64,000 nt of DNA from Candidatus Onthocola gallistercoris (GTDB lineage: Bacteria; Bacillota; Clostridia; Lachnospirales; Lachnospiraceae): positions 29,242 through 93,241 of the forward strand of contig DVLT01000042.1 of the NCBI GenBank assembly GCA_018715345.1, written 5' to 3'. The notes beneath the pieces are model-generated. The model saw nothing but the letters and a program-made list of their open reading frames with translations. It was not told the origin of the DNA and did not search any database. Shown here one piece after another: positions 42,770-52,996 of this stretch. The first letter of the stretch is position 1; every line of letters starts with the position of its first letter. Position numbers and translations under genes: made by a program.

Positions 42770-45454
42770 TCACCGCTTACGTATGTCATCCTGTAATTGA
42801 TACAGTAAATTTAATGCTTCAATAGGTGTGATGCGTCCCAGGTCCAGCTCGCCGATCTTTTCCACCACCGGATCTTTCCCGGGGACAGGCGGGATGGTTA
42901 TGCTGTTATCCGCCTGGTCAAACAGGGATAGCTGACCATCGTAGGAGTCATGGTTTTTTGATGGATGCACGTTTTTTTTGACAGGACCCGGGTGGGTATC
43001 CACCTGTATTTCTTTTGCCTTTGTTGTGATATCCGCATCGGTCAACTGTTCGGCGATCTCTTTAGCCCGTTGGATGACCGCATCCGGAATGCCGGCGAGC
43101 TTGGCCACCTGGATGCCGTAACTGCGGTCTGCCCCGCCTTTGATGATCTTGCGGAGAAAAATGATATCGTCTCCTTGTTCTTTGACAGCGATACAATAAT
43201 TATTCACGCTGTCAAGCTTTCCTTCCAGTTCCGTCAGTTCATGATAATGGGTGGCAAATAAAGTTTTCGCACCGAGTAATCTGGGATTGCTTATATGCTC
43301 CACCACAGCCCATGCGATACTCAATCCGTCAAATGTGGACGTTCCCCGACCGATCTCATCCAGGATGAGCAGACTGTCTTTCGTGGCATTGCGAAGGATG
43401 TTGGCCACTTCCGTCATCTCCACCATGAAGGTACTTTGGCCGCTGGCCAAGTCGTCTGAAGCGCCCACCCGGGTAAAGATCCGGTCCACAATGCCGATGT
43501 CCGCCGAAGCAGCCGGCACAAAACAGCCGATCTGGGCCATCAGGACGATGAGGGCAGTCTGACGCATATAGGTGGATTTTCCGGCCATATTCGGTCCGGT
43601 AATGATGGAAATCCGGTGCTCTTCCCCGTCTAAGTAGGTGTCATTGGCGATAAAAGCATCGTTGGGGATCATCTTTTCCACCACCGGATGCCGCCCCTCT
43701 TTTATGTGGATCCGGCCTTTCGTATTGATCTTTGGACGGATATAGCGGTTCCTTTCAGATACATAGGCAAGAGAAGCGTAGACATCGATCTTTGCAAGCG
43801 CTTTTGCCGTACGCTGGATCCGTTTAACTTCCGCTGCGATCTTATCCCGCGCATCTGCGAAGAGGTCATATTCCAGAGAAAACAGCTTATCCTCTGCCCC
43901 AAGGATCATATCTTCCAGTTCTTTTAATTCCGGGGTGATATATCGCTCCGCATTGGCCAGTGTCTGTTTCCTTGTCCAGCCCTCAGGGACCAGATCTTTA
44001 TAGGAATTGGTCACTTCCAGATAATAACCGAATACTTTGTTGAACTTGATCCGCAGGTTTTTGATCCCCGTGGCTTCCCGCTCTTTTTGTTCCAATTCCG
44101 CCAGCCACTGCTTGCCTTCTGTCTTGGCATGACGGTATTTGTCCACATCTGCATTGTAGCCGTCTTTTATGATGCCGCCTTCCTTTATGGAGATGGGCGG
44201 ATCTTCTTCGATCGCTTCGTCGATAAGTTTGCAGACGTCCTCCAGGGTGTCCATGGATCCATAGATTTCCTTGAGATCTTCCGATTTCATGTTCCGCAGC
44301 AGATACTTGACAGGCGGGATCATGGCGATGGATGTTTTAAAAGAGACCAGATCTCTCGGATTGGCAGAACGGTAACTTACCCGGCTCATGAGCCGTTCCA
44401 GATCATAGATGGAATCCAGATATTCCCTCAGTTCTTCCCGGGTGATCACATCCTGATTCAGCTCTTCCAAGCTGTCCAGCCGCCTCTCGATCGCTTTTTT
44501 TTCGATAAAAGGCTGTTCGATATAATTTCTCAGGAGTCTGGCGCCCATGGCTGTTTTTGTCTTGTCCAGCACCCAAAGGAGAGATCCGCGTTTTTGCTTT
44601 TCCCGAAGCGTCTCCAAAAGCTCCAGATTTCTCCGGGTGGAACTGTCGATGACCATATATTTATCTGTCTGGTAAGGAGTGAGGGTGGTCAGATGGGTGA
44701 GGGCGTTTTTCTGGGTCTCATAAAGATATTGGAGGAGCGCTCCCGCCGCAATAGTCCCTGTGGGATAGTCTTTTAAACCCAATCCGTCCAGACTGGATAC
44801 GTGAAAATGTTCTTTTAGCTTTCGGCTGCACTGCTCGTCATCCGTATACCAACTTTCCAGAGGAGATAGGGAGATGTTCAAACGTTCGGCGATATCTGTC
44901 AGATCGATGCCGCACATGAGAAAATAATCATTGTAAATGATCTCCGCCGGCGTATATTTCGTGATCTCATCATAAACTTTTTTTGTACTGTCCACTTCGG
45001 TCAGATAAAAATCGCCGGTGGACACATCCGCTGTCGCAACGCCATAATGATCATCCATATAGACCAGACACATGAGATAATTATTCTTGCTTTCATCCAG
45101 TGCCTGCATGTTCAGATTGGTACCCGGCGTAACGATGCGGGTAACCTCCCGCTTGACAAGTCCTTTAGCTTTTTTCGGATCTTCCATCTGTTCACAGATG
45201 GCAGCCTTATATCCGTGCTCGATCAGCTTGCTCAAATATGTATCCAAAGCATGATAAGGGACACCGCACATGGGCGCGCGCTCTTCCTGACCGCAGTCCT
45301 TACCTGTCAGAGTGATCTCCAGGACTTTGGACGCAGTGATCGCGTCGTCAAAAAACATTTCATAGAAATCTCCCAGCCGGTACATGAGGATACAATCCTT
45401 ATATTTGGCTTTTGTATCCATGTACTGCTGCATCATCGGTGTTAAAGGTGCCAT
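42770..45454 (-). CDS. mutS: DNA mismatch repair protein MutS
   Basis: The 894-residue protein begins APLTPMMQQYMDTKAKYKD, with the mismatch-contact GDFYEMF near residue 28. The ATPase domain has Walker A GPNMAGKSTYMRQ, Walker B LLILDEIGRGTSTFDG and a C-terminal helix-turn-helix. A consensus-like promoter lies upstream at 45491-45519. Confidence 0.97.
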   Translation of the reverse strand: MAPLTPMMQQYMDTKAKYKDCILMYRLGDFYEMFFDDAITASKVLEITLTGKDCGQEERAPMCGVPYHALDTYLSKLIEHGYKAAICEQMEDPKKAKGLVKREVTRIVTPGTNLNMQALDESKNNYLMCLVYMDDHYGVATADVSTGDFYLTEVDSTKKVYDEITKYTPAEIIYNDYFLMCGIDLTDIAERLNISLSPLESWYTDDEQCSRKLKEHFHVSSLDGLGLKDYPTGTIAAGALLQYLYETQKNALTHLTTLTPYQTDKYMVIDSSTRRNLELLETLREKQKRGSLLWVLDKTKTAMGARLLRNYIEQPFIEKKAIERRLDSLEELNQDVITREELREYLDSIYDLERLMSRVSYRSANPRDLVSFKTSIAMIPPVKYLLRNMKSEDLKEIYGSMDTLEDVCKLIDEAIEEDPPISIKEGGIIKDGYNADVDKYRHAKTEGKQWLAELEQKEREATGIKNLRIKFNKVFGYYLEVTNSYKDLVPEGWTRKQTLANAERYITPELKELEDMILGAEDKLFSLEYDLFADARDKIAAEVKRIQRTAKALAKIDVYASLAYVSERNRYIRPKINTKGRIHIKEGRHPVVEKMIPNDAFIANDTYLDGEEHRISIITGPNMAGKSTYMRQTALIVLMAQIGCFVPAASADIGIVDRIFTRVGASDDLASGQSTFMVEMTEVANILRNATKDSLLILDEIGRGTSTFDGLSIAWAVVEHISNPRLLGAKTLFATHYHELTELEGKLDSVNNYCIAVKEQGDDIIFLRKIIKGGADRSYGIQVAKLAGIPDAVIQRAKEIAEQLTDADITTKAKEIQVDTHPGPVKKNVHPSKNHDSYDGQLSLFDQADNSITIPPVPGKDPVVEKIGELDLGRITPIEALNLLYQLQDDIRKR

Positions 45455-45490
45455 TTATCTTCTGCCTCCTGATTCTTTGTCTATCTTACC

Positions 45491-45519
45491 ATCTTATCGG
45501 TTAAGAAAAACAATGTCAA
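45491..45519 (-). promoter_or_regulatory. mutS promoter
   Basis: On the minus strand TTGACA (45514-45519), a 17-base spacer and TAAGAT (45491-45496), with the start about 30 bases before an AGGAGG and the mutS ATG. Confidence 0.78.
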
Positions 45520-45577
45520 CTTTTCGGATGAAAAATTTGTTCATTATGGTCTATGAAAAAACTTGTGGGGCGATATG

Positions 45578-45606
45578 TTGATTATCCCTATAACGAAACG
45601 TATAAT
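45578..45606 (+). promoter_or_regulatory. promoter of the GNAT gene
   Basis: TTGATT (45578-45583), a 17-base spacer and TATAAT (45601-45606), divergent from the mutS promoter. Confidence 0.7.
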
Positions 45607-45713
45607 ATAAATAGGCAGTATTGAAACAGAACCACTAAAATCTGGCAGATAAAAGACATTGTAACTCGGAAGTATTTTACCGAATACTGATTTCATGAAA
45701 AGAGGTTTTACAT

Positions 45714-46268
45714 ATGATCATTACAGATATCAAAGAAGCGGATATTTATCAGGTATTGGAAATTTACCGTCCCTATATCACCGATACCCGGATCACCTTT
45801 GAATACGAGGCGCCGGATCTGGAAACTTTCACTGAGAGGGTGCGCCATTACACAGAGCAATTTCCCTGGTTGGTGGCAAAGGATGGTAAAAAAGTCCGGG
45901 GCTACAGTTACGCATCGGTTTACCGGGGGCGCTTGGCCTATCAATGGGACTGTGAACTGTCCGTCTATGTGGACCGGGACTGCAGGGGGCAAGGGATCGG
46001 GAAAAGACTCTACACAAAGCTTTTGGAGATCTTGACTCGGCAAGGATATTATAACGCCTATGGTGTGATCGCCCTTCCAAATGAAAATAGTGTCCGTCTC
46101 CATGAAAATCTGGGATTTAAACTGGAAGGCGTCCAGAAAAACAGCGGATTTAAAGCCGGAAAATGGGTGGATGTGGCCTTTTATACAAAGGCTTTAAGAA
46201 CTTTTGACACACCTTTAAAAGCTCCGGTACCTTATCCGGAGCTTTTAAAAGATCATCCTTTTAAATGA
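45714..46268 (+). CDS. GNAT N-acetyltransferase, phosphinothricin acetyltransferase-like
   Basis: The 184-residue protein has the acetyl-CoA loop DRDCRGQGIGKRLYTKL (~85) and NENSVRLHENLGFKLEGV, closest to the PAT/Bar and MnaT-like subgroup that acetylates amino-group herbicides or methionine derivatives. Its substrate is not known. The last ~18 residues (after YTKALRTFDT) are encoded by a terminator-like palindrome, so the tail may be a by-product of DNA structure. Confidence 0.85.
   Translation: MIITDIKEADIYQVLEIYRPYITDTRITFEYEAPDLETFTERVRHYTEQFPWLVAKDGKKVRGYSYASVYRGRLAYQWDCELSVYVDRDCRGQGIGKRLYTKLLEILTRQGYYNAYGVIALPNENSVRLHENLGFKLEGVQKNSGFKAGKWVDVAFYTKALRTFDTPLKAPVPYPELLKDHPFK
46214..46249. 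terminator. bidirectional terminator inside the GNAT 3' end
   Basis: A perfect 14-bp inverted repeat TTTAAAAGCTCCGG / CCGGAGCTTTTAAA (46214-46227 and 46236-46249). It lies between convergent genes but inside the GNAT frame, ending 19 bases before its stop. Confidence 0.7.
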
Positions 46269-47076
46269 TACGGCTGCCGCAGCGGATCACCTGGAGCTGT
46301 TCTCCCAGCGTCTGCTTTAAAATTTCAACGGCCTGCTCGCCGGTGCAGTGGCCGGTATAAAAAACAGTGGGCAGCTGTTTTAACGTTTTTCCCACCTGTT
46401 CGATCATCTCGATATCTTCGTCTCTATAGTGATTTAAGATCATATGAAAACCGCCGATGACCATATCTGGATACCATCCGTACAAACGGCGGCAGTGTTC
46501 CAATATATTGACGATACCGTTATGGGCGCAGCCGGAAAAGAGGATGCGGCGACCGTCCGCTTGGAGGATGGCATACATTTCATGGGAAAAATCATCCGGT
46601 ACAAAGGTTCCGTCCTTTTCCCGCAGCAGACTTTTGTTTCCGCGGGCTGGGAAACGTCTGGCCTGCACACCGGAAAACAGGCTGAGTTCATTGTTGAGCC
46701 GACAGTTTCCATTTAACAGGTGGACTTGGGGCAGATCCCGGATCTGGCTGTCAATGCCGATATCCTTCATCTGATCTTTGATCCGGTGGACATGTTTTTC
46801 ACCGGCAGAAACCATCATATATATTGAAACTTGGGGATTGATCCGGGAAAACGCAAGGATGCCGCCGGAATGGTCATAATGGCCATGGCTGAGCACAGCA
46901 GTATCCACTGTTGTCAGATCTATTCCAAGTGTACAGGCGTTGACCAATGTTTTGTCCGATGCACCAAAATCGAACAGATAACGGTGGGTCTTTGTTTCCG
47001 CGTAAAAACTCAGGCCGTGTTCATACAGGCAGCCGGATGCGCCCTCTGTATCTTCCATGAGATTGATGATCTTCAT
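46261..47076 (-). CDS. MBL fold metallo-hydrolase (COG1237 type)
   Basis: The 271-residue protein has the metal-binding HGHYDHSGG (~residue 63), CAHNGIVN (~185) and the C-terminal TGHCTGEQ. The overall layout is that of archaeal-type dihydropteridine/ribofuranosylaminobenzene-phosphate hydrolases of COG1237. The substrate in bacteria is unclear. It overlaps the convergent GNAT gene by eight bases. Confidence 0.85.
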   Translation of the reverse strand: MKIINLMEDTEGASGCLYEHGLSFYAETKTHRYLFDFGASDKTLVNACTLGIDLTTVDTAVLSHGHYDHSGGILAFSRINPQVSIYMMVSAGEKHVHRIKDQMKDIGIDSQIRDLPQVHLLNGNCRLNNELSLFSGVQARRFPARGNKSLLREKDGTFVPDDFSHEMYAILQADGRRILFSGCAHNGIVNILEHCRRLYGWYPDMVIGGFHMILNHYRDEDIEMIEQVGKTLKQLPTVFYTGHCTGEQAVEILKQTLGEQLQVIRCGSRII

Positions 47077-47106
47077 AAATTATACGCCTCCTTCTATGGC
47101 TTTTAA

Positions 47107-47147
47107 TATAATAGGTCCAGACCGTTGATCGGCCTGGACCTATTATA
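47107..47147 (-). terminator. terminator after the ABC remnant locus
   Basis: A perfect 14-bp inverted repeat TATAATAGGTCCAG / CTGGACCTATTATA (47107-47120 and 47134-47147). On the minus strand it follows the stop of the ABC remnant at 47181 and is followed by a T-rich run. Confidence 0.75.
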
Positions 47148-47180
47148 TCATACTCTCCCATGTATCTGGAGGGGATCTTT

Positions 47181-47303
47181 TTATGCGCTGATGGCATTTC
47201 CTGTATAAAGCTGGTAATATCGGCCTTTTGCTTCGATCAGCTGGTCATGGGTGCCCCGTTTGATGATCCGGCCGATATCCTTTTTCGTCGCCTGATTTTT
47301 CAT
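47181..47303 (-). pseudogene. ABC exporter half, reduced to 40 codons by an in-frame deletion
   Basis: A 40-codon frame with ATG at 47303 starts MKNQATKKDI, like the N-terminus of an ABC exporter half. It continues directly as GRIIKRGTHDQLIEAKGRYY and YQLYTGNAISA, the last ~28 residues after the H-loop of such proteins. Roughly 550 codons are absent between. The start keeps a GGTGAG ribosome site and follows the upstream ABC gene by two bases. It is the expected second subunit of a heterodimeric exporter. No transport function can remain. Confidence 0.75.
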
Positions 47304-47305
47304 AT

Positions 47306-48496
47306 TCACTCACCATCCTTTCTGTCTGCTGGGCTATGGTCGAAATCGCCGCCGCCGTTGATCTGGGTGTCATAAATTTCTCTGTAAATCTGGTTTGTCT
47401 TTAAAAAATTTTCGTGGGTATCCAATCCGTCGATCCGTCCTTCATTCAGGACAAGGATCCGATCCGCATCTTGGACGCTGGATATTCTCTGGGCAATGAT
47501 GATCTTTGTCGTGCCGGGGATCTTCTTTGCAAAGGCCTCCCGGATCCGGGCGTCTGTCGCCGTGTCCACTGCGCTGGTGGAATCGTCCAAAATAAGGATC
47601 TTAGGCTTTTTGAGTAAAGCCCGGGCTATACAAAGACGCTGTTTCTGCCCTCCGGATACATTGTTTCCGCCCTGCTCGATCCAGGTTTCGTATTTTTTCG
47701 GGAAACGTTCGATAAATTCATCGGCGCAGGCCTGACGGCAGACTTCCTGGCATTCCTCCAGTGTGGCGTCCGCCTTTCCCCATCTCAGATTATCCAGGAT
47801 CGTTCCGGAAAAAAGAACGTTTTTTTGGAGCACGACCGCCACCTGATCCCGCAGCATATCCATATCATAAGAACGGACGTCTTTTCCGCCAACACATACA
47901 GATCCCTCATCCACATCGTACAGACGGCTGATCAGGTTGACAAGACTGGACTTGCCGCAGCCGGTGCCGCCGATGATGCCAATGGTTTCTCCGGATCGGA
48001 TATGCATGTCAATATCATGAAGGGTTTCTTCGCCGCTTCCATGTTTATAAGAAAAGCTGACATGATTGAAATCGATGCGGCCATCTTCTATTTCTGTGAC
48101 CGGATGTTGGGGATTCTTTAGATCCGGAGTTTCATTCAACACTTCTGCGATACGTCTGCCGCTGGCGGCACTCATGGTGATCATGACGAATACCATGGAC
48201 AGCATCATAAGAGACATCATCATACTCATGACATAACTGAACATGGAGGTAAGCTCGCCGGTGGTCATATCGCCGATGACGATATATTGGGCGCCCAGCC
48301 AGGAAAGGGCGATGATACAGCCATAGATGACCAGCATCATGACCGGATTGTTAAATGCCAAAGTGCCTTCAGCTTTAACGAACAGGCGGTACAGCTTTTC
48401 GGCAGCTTTGGTGAACTTCTGATCTTCATGATCCTCCCGCACATAGGCTTTGACCACGCGGTTTGAAGAGATCAGCAACCGGGAGATTCTGCCCAT
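47306..48496 (-). pseudogene. ABC exporter half, 5'-truncated (degenerate nucleotide site)
   Basis: The 396-residue frame lacks the first ~190 residues. It starts in the coupling-helix region (NRVVKAYVREDHEDQKF), keeps the last membrane helices, and has a full ATPase: GGTGCGKSS, NVSGGQKQR and ILILDDSTSAVD. The Walker B Glu is Asp and the H-loop His is Gln (IIIAQRIS), as in the non-catalytic half of heterodimeric exporters such as LmrCD or BmrCD. The first ~10 codons come from the adjoining LysR sequence. Neither it nor its gutted partner should work. Confidence 0.8.
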
Positions 48497-49106
48497 TGAT
48501 GTGGGGTGTCAGACCCATGTCCAACTTTTCACTTTGAAAGATGTACTCCGCCGGCTGCGGGACATTTATCCCAATCTTCATCCCAGATTTATGGTGCAGC
48601 CGCTCCCGCATCTGCTGAAAGCGCTGGATGAGGAAAGTGTGGACGTGATCATTGGATTTAAGGAAAAGGATACGCGAAAGACTTCCGCATCCTATCGGGA
48701 GATCTGCCAAGTTCCCCTTGTATGCGTCTGTTCGCCGGAATCTCCACTGGCCCGAAAATCACAAGTGACCGTCCAAGATCTGCAGGAGGAGAAGTTGGTC
48801 CTCAATAATCCCATCCAGTTGCCCACAGAGTTGATCCATTTCCAAAATGATCTGTTAAATGGCCGATTCCCCTGGGATTTTTATTTTTGCGAAGCGCCGG
48901 AGTCGGTGTTGACTTTAGTGGAAGCCGGATATGGCATTTCCCTGCTGCCCTCTCTCCTTTTGCCGCCGGATGGCCGGCTGATCCATCTGCCGGTGGATGG
49001 CGGTCCTGTCTTTTCCTATGGCCTCTATTTTAAAGATATGTTAAACAATCCGGTGTTGAAAGAATTTATCCATCTTTTAAGGCAGACGGATCTCTCCCAA
49101 CTGTGA
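48450..49106 (+). pseudogene. LysR family regulator lacking its DNA-binding domain
   Basis: The frame holds a LysR substrate-binding domain: LPIDVGCQTHVQLFTLKDVL, then DVIIGF, VCVCSPESPLARKSQVTV and the late GYGISLLPSLLLP. The N-terminal helix-turn-helix (~90 residues) and its start are missing. The first ~15 codons are antisense to the ABC gene, and no ribosome site precedes any ATG. The joint lies at about 48465-48495, the same point where the divergent ABC gene loses its 5' end. Confidence 0.8.
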
Positions 49107-49168
49107 TCCGCTCATATCTTTCTTTTTCTGAGATACAAATGTCATATATCATCGATCCCGGAAGATAA

Positions 49169-49212
49169 AAAAACTCTATGCAAAGGGATCATTCCCTCCA
49201 CATAGAGTTTTT
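49169..49212. terminator. bidirectional terminator between the LysR remnant and glnN
   Basis: A perfect 12-bp stem AAAAACTCTATG / CATAGAGTTTTT (49169-49180 and 49201-49212) with A-rich and T-rich flanks on either side. Confidence 0.82.
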
Positions 49213-49264
49213 CTTTTATTGTTCCATACGGAATACAGATATGCTTTTTTGAATGTTTTGCCGA

Positions 49265-51376
49265 TCAGACGTTAAACAGCAGATCGCTGTAGGTGGGAAA
49301 TGGCCAGAGGGATTTATCCACCAGCATTTCCAGGGCGTCCGCCGGTTTACGCAAGCGTCCCATTTCGGCAAAAACATTGTCGCGGAATACAATGGCCCGA
49401 TGTTTCGTGTCCGCAATATGTACGGCTTCTTTTCGAAAAGCTTCCAGCCGTTCCAGGGAGGCTTCCATTTCCTCCAGGTTACCGGTCACTTTTTTGAGAA
49501 GGTTCCGCTGTACTTTTCCGCTTCCGCCGGCTTTTTCCACCGCATTGATGGAATCGGCCAATCGGGTCGTATACTGGATGACCGCCGGGATGATCTCCTT
49601 GCGGGCCATATCGATCATGGCACGGGCTTCGATATTGATCGTTTTGGCATAATTTTCATATCCCACTTCCTGCCTGGAAAGCAACTCTTCCCGAGTCATG
49701 ACCTTATGCTTTTCAAACAGCCGGACAGTATCCTCGTCTGTCAGACACGCCAGCGTATCCACCGTGTTCGTGATGTTCGGCAGTCCTCTGCGGGCCGCTT
49801 CTTCCACCCATTCCTGGGAATATCCGTTGCCGTTGAAAATGATCCGCAGATGTTCGCTGGCCCATTTTTTTGTCAGGTCATGGGCAGCCATCATGGGATC
49901 ATCGGAGGCTTCCATGATATCTGCCGCCTGGGAAAGGGTTTCCGCGATGATCGTATTCAGGATCGTATTTGGACTGGCTATGGATGCAGAGGATCCCACC
50001 ATACGAAATTCAAATTTATTTCCTGTAAAGGCAAAGGGTGAAGTCCGGTTCCGGTCGGTGGCGTCCTTATTGATGGACGGGGCTGTGGAAACACCCACGT
50101 CCAGTTTTCCGCCCATCTTGCTGGATGTGGCTTCCCCTTTCTCACATAACTGATGGAGTACATCTTCCAGCTGTTCGCCAAGAAAGACTGAAATGATCGC
50201 CGGCGGCGCTTCGGCTGCCCCCAGACGGTGATCATTGCCCGGATTGGCCGCAGACTGGCGCAATAAGGGCGCATAGTCGTCCACAGCCTTTAAAACAGCC
50301 GCCAATATCAACAAAAACTGTTTGTTCTGATGGGGTGTGATGCCTGGATCCAGAAGATTGATCCCTGTATCCGTTGTCAAAGACCAGTTGTTGTGCTTTC
50401 CGGAACCGTTGACGCCAGCAAAGGGTTTTTCATGGAGCAGGCAGACCAGGCCGTGGCGCAACGCGACCTTTTTCAGTGTATCCATGATCAGCTGATTGTG
50501 GTCTGTGGCAATGTTGGTCGTGTCATAGACCGGCGCCAGTTCATGTTGGGCCGGCGCAGCTTCATTATGCTGGGTTTTAGCCGGAATCCCCAATCGCCAT
50601 AATTCTTCATTCAGATCGCTCATATATTCGTGGATCCGTTCTTTGATACTGCCGAAATAGTGGTCGTCCATCTCCTGCCCCTTTGGCGCAGAAGCGCCGA
50701 ACAATGTCCTTCCGGCAAAGATCAGATCCTGACGTTTATCATAATCTTTTTTGTCCACGATAAAATATTCCTGTTCGGCGCCTACAGAGGTGATGACCTT
50801 TTTGGCCTCCGTATCCCCAAAAGCCCGGATAATGCGTAAAGCCTGTGTTCCTACAGCTTCCATGGAACGGAGCAAAGGCGTTTTTTTATCCAGCGCTTCA
50901 CCTGTATAGGAACAGAAGATCGTCGGTATGCAAAGGACGCCGGTACCGGATTCGGATTTATGGATAAAGGCAGGCGATGTACAGTCCCAGGCGGTATAGC
51001 CCCTTGCCTCAAAGGTGGCGCGCAGGCCGCCGCTTGGGAAGGAAGAACCGTCGGATTCGCCTTTGATCAGTTCCTTACCGGAAAATTCCATCAGGACACC
51101 GCCGTTTCCCATCGGGGATATAAAAGCGTCCTGCTTTTCCGCCGTTATGCCGGTCAGCGGCTGAAACCAATGGCAGTAATGGGTCGCACCCTGTTCGATC
51201 GCCCAGTCTTTCATGGCATTAGCCACAACTTCAGCCACATGGCTGTCCAGATCGCCGCCGCTTTCCATTGTCTCTTTCAGTTCTTTATAGATCTTTTTCG
51301 GCAGACGTTCCCTCATGGTGGCGTCATTGAACACATAGGATCCATAAATTTCCGAAACATTGATATTTTCTCTCAT
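49265..51376 (-). CDS. glnN: glutamine synthetase type III
   Basis: The ATG at 51376 is eight bases after AAAGGA, giving 703 residues, as usual for GSIII (~700, against ~470 for GSI). Signatures include [20 protein letters not shown] near the N-terminus, [18 protein letters not shown] and [15 protein letters not shown]. It makes glutamine from glutamate, ammonia and ATP as the main assimilation enzyme in many gut anaerobes. It stands alone, with no visible P-II gene nearby. Confidence 0.95.
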   Translation of the reverse strand: MRENINVSEIYGSYVFNDATMRERLPKKIYKELKETMESGGDLDSHVAEVVANAMKDWAIEQGATHYCHWFQPLTGITAEKQDAFISPMGNGGVLMEFSGKELIKGESDGSSFPSGGLRATFEARGYTAWDCTSPAFIHKSESGTGVLCIPTIFCSYTGEALDKKTPLLRSMEAVGTQALRIIRAFGDTEAKKVITSVGAEQEYFIVDKKDYDKRQDLIFAGRTLFGASAPKGQEMDDHYFGSIKERIHEYMSDLNEELWRLGIPAKTQHNEAAPAQHELAPVYDTTNIATDHNQLIMDTLKKVALRHGLVCLLHEKPFAGVNGSGKHNNWSLTTDTGINLLDPGITPHQNKQFLLILAAVLKAVDDYAPLLRQSAANPGNDHRLGAAEAPPAIISVFLGEQLEDVLHQLCEKGEATSSKMGGKLDVGVSTAPSINKDATDRNRTSPFAFTGNKFEFRMVGSSASIASPNTILNTIIAETLSQAADIMEASDDPMMAAHDLTKKWASEHLRIIFNGNGYSQEWVEEAARRGLPNITNTVDTLACLTDEDTVRLFEKHKVMTREELLSRQEVGYENYAKTINIEARAMIDMARKEIIPAVIQYTTRLADSINAVEKAGGSGKVQRNLLKKVTGNLEEMEASLERLEAFRKEAVHIADTKHRAIVFRDNVFAEMGRLRKPADALEMLVDKSLWPFPTYSDLLFNV

Positions 51377-51496
51377 GGACACATTCCTTTCCTTGGTTAA
51401 AAATTCCCCCGTAATAGATTAGCATAAATCTGATGAAAAATAAATAAGCAAACATAAATAATCATTGCTTTTTTATTCGTACAGCTTATATACGAT

Positions 51497-52975
51497 CTAT
51501 GCTCTTTCCCCCATATAATAAAAATTGTGACACTCCGTCAGCTTTACCGGCACCAGATGTCCGATCAAGGAGGCATCTCCTGGAAAATGGACAACAAGGT
51601 TATGACTGAGCCGCCCGGTGACCAGATGGGGATCCTGGCTGTTGATCTCCTCCACCAGCACCATTTCGGTCCGGCCTTCAAAGCGTTCACAGGCCGCGGC
51701 AGCTTTTTCCTGCACTTTTTTCAAAAGCCGGTCAAATCGGTCTTTTACAACAGATTCCGGGATCTGATCATCCATGACAGCCGCCGGCGTACCGGTACGC
51801 TTGGAATAGATGAACGTATAAGCGCTGTCGTAGCCCACACGTTCCACCACATCCATGGTCTCCAGGAAATCTTCTTCTGTTTCGCCGGGGAAGCCGACGA
51901 TGATATCCGTGGTCAGCGATATATCCGGACAGGCTTTTCTCAATTTATCCACAAGTTCCAGATAGTCTTTTTTTGTATAACGTCGGTTCATCCGTTTTAA
52001 TATTTCCGAACTTCCGGACTGTAGAGGCAGATGCAGATGCCGACAGATCTTTGGCTCTTCTGCCATGACCTGTATCAACTCATCGGACAGATCTTTGGGA
52101 TGGGATGTCATAAAACGGATACGCAAAAGGCCTTCGATCCGACAGATCCTGCGGAGCAGTTGGGCAAAGCTGATCGGTTCGGCCAGTGTTTTGCCATAGG
52201 AATTTACATTCTGTCCAAGGAGCATGACTTCCACTACCCCATCGGACACTGCCTGCTCGATCTCCCGGATGATATCATCCGGCTGGCGGCTTCTTTCCCT
52301 TCCACGGACATAAGGAACAATGCAATAACTACAAAAGTTATTGCAGCCAAACATGATATTGATTCCCGTCTTAAAGGAATATTTCCGATCATTTGGCAGA
52401 TCTTCCACGATCATATCGGTGTCTTTCCATATATCGATGACCATATGATCCTCACATATCCTGCGAAAGATCAATTCTGCCATCTTAAAGATATTGTGGG
52501 TACCGAAAATGATATCCACGAACCGATAACTCTTTTTCAGCTTTTCCACCACTTCAGATTCCTGCATCATGCAGCCGCACAGGGCGATCCGCTTATCCGG
52601 ATTTTTTTCTTTTTCATGTTTCATCCGTCCCAACCGGCCATAGACCCGGAGATTGGCATTTTCACGGACGGTACACGTATTATAAATGACAAAATCCGCC
52701 GCCTCCGTATCCGACATTTCATAGCCGATGTTTTCAAGGATCCCCCGTAGTTTTTCCGAGTCTCTTGCGTTCATCTGGCACCCAAAGGTGATGACCGCAG
52801 CAGTCAAAGGACGGCCAAGGCGGTCTTGTTGCTCTTTCAGCCAACGGCGGCAAAGTTCCATATAATAAAACTGGCGTTGGGGTTCCGCATCCGGCGGATG
52901 GGTGTCCCAGGCAGCATAATCGGTCTGTTCTTCTATCACATCTGTCGTCATCTGTTTTTCACTCACTTTTTCCAA
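51497..52975 (-). CDS. miaB: tRNA-2-methylthio-N6-dimethylallyladenosine synthase
   Basis: The start is TTG at 52975 with AGGAGG upstream, giving 492 residues. It has an N-terminal UPF0004 domain with TFGCQMNARDSEKL, a radical SAM cluster FGCNNFCSYCIVPYVRGRER, and a C-terminal TRAM domain (~420-485). It methylthiolates i6A37 of tRNA, the product of MiaA. It starts 21 bases after proA, forming the end of a proline/folate/tRNA operon. Confidence 0.96.
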   Translation of the reverse strand: MEKVSEKQMTTDVIEEQTDYAAWDTHPPDAEPQRQFYYMELCRRWLKEQQDRLGRPLTAAVITFGCQMNARDSEKLRGILENIGYEMSDTEAADFVIYNTCTVRENANLRVYGRLGRMKHEKEKNPDKRIALCGCMMQESEVVEKLKKSYRFVDIIFGTHNIFKMAELIFRRICEDHMVIDIWKDTDMIVEDLPNDRKYSFKTGINIMFGCNNFCSYCIVPYVRGRERSRQPDDIIREIEQAVSDGVVEVMLLGQNVNSYGKTLAEPISFAQLLRRICRIEGLLRIRFMTSHPKDLSDELIQVMAEEPKICRHLHLPLQSGSSEILKRMNRRYTKKDYLELVDKLRKACPDISLTTDIIVGFPGETEEDFLETMDVVERVGYDSAYTFIYSKRTGTPAAVMDDQIPESVVKDRFDRLLKKVQEKAAAACERFEGRTEMVLVEEINSQDPHLVTGRLSHNLVVHFPGDASLIGHLVPVKLTECHNFYYMGERA

Positions 52976-52996
52976 GTTACCTCCTGTTTATCCCGG

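Noticed and set aside
49253..50041. 262-codon plus-strand frame opposite glnN
   Set aside because: Antisense shadow of glutamine synthetase III, without a ribosome site.
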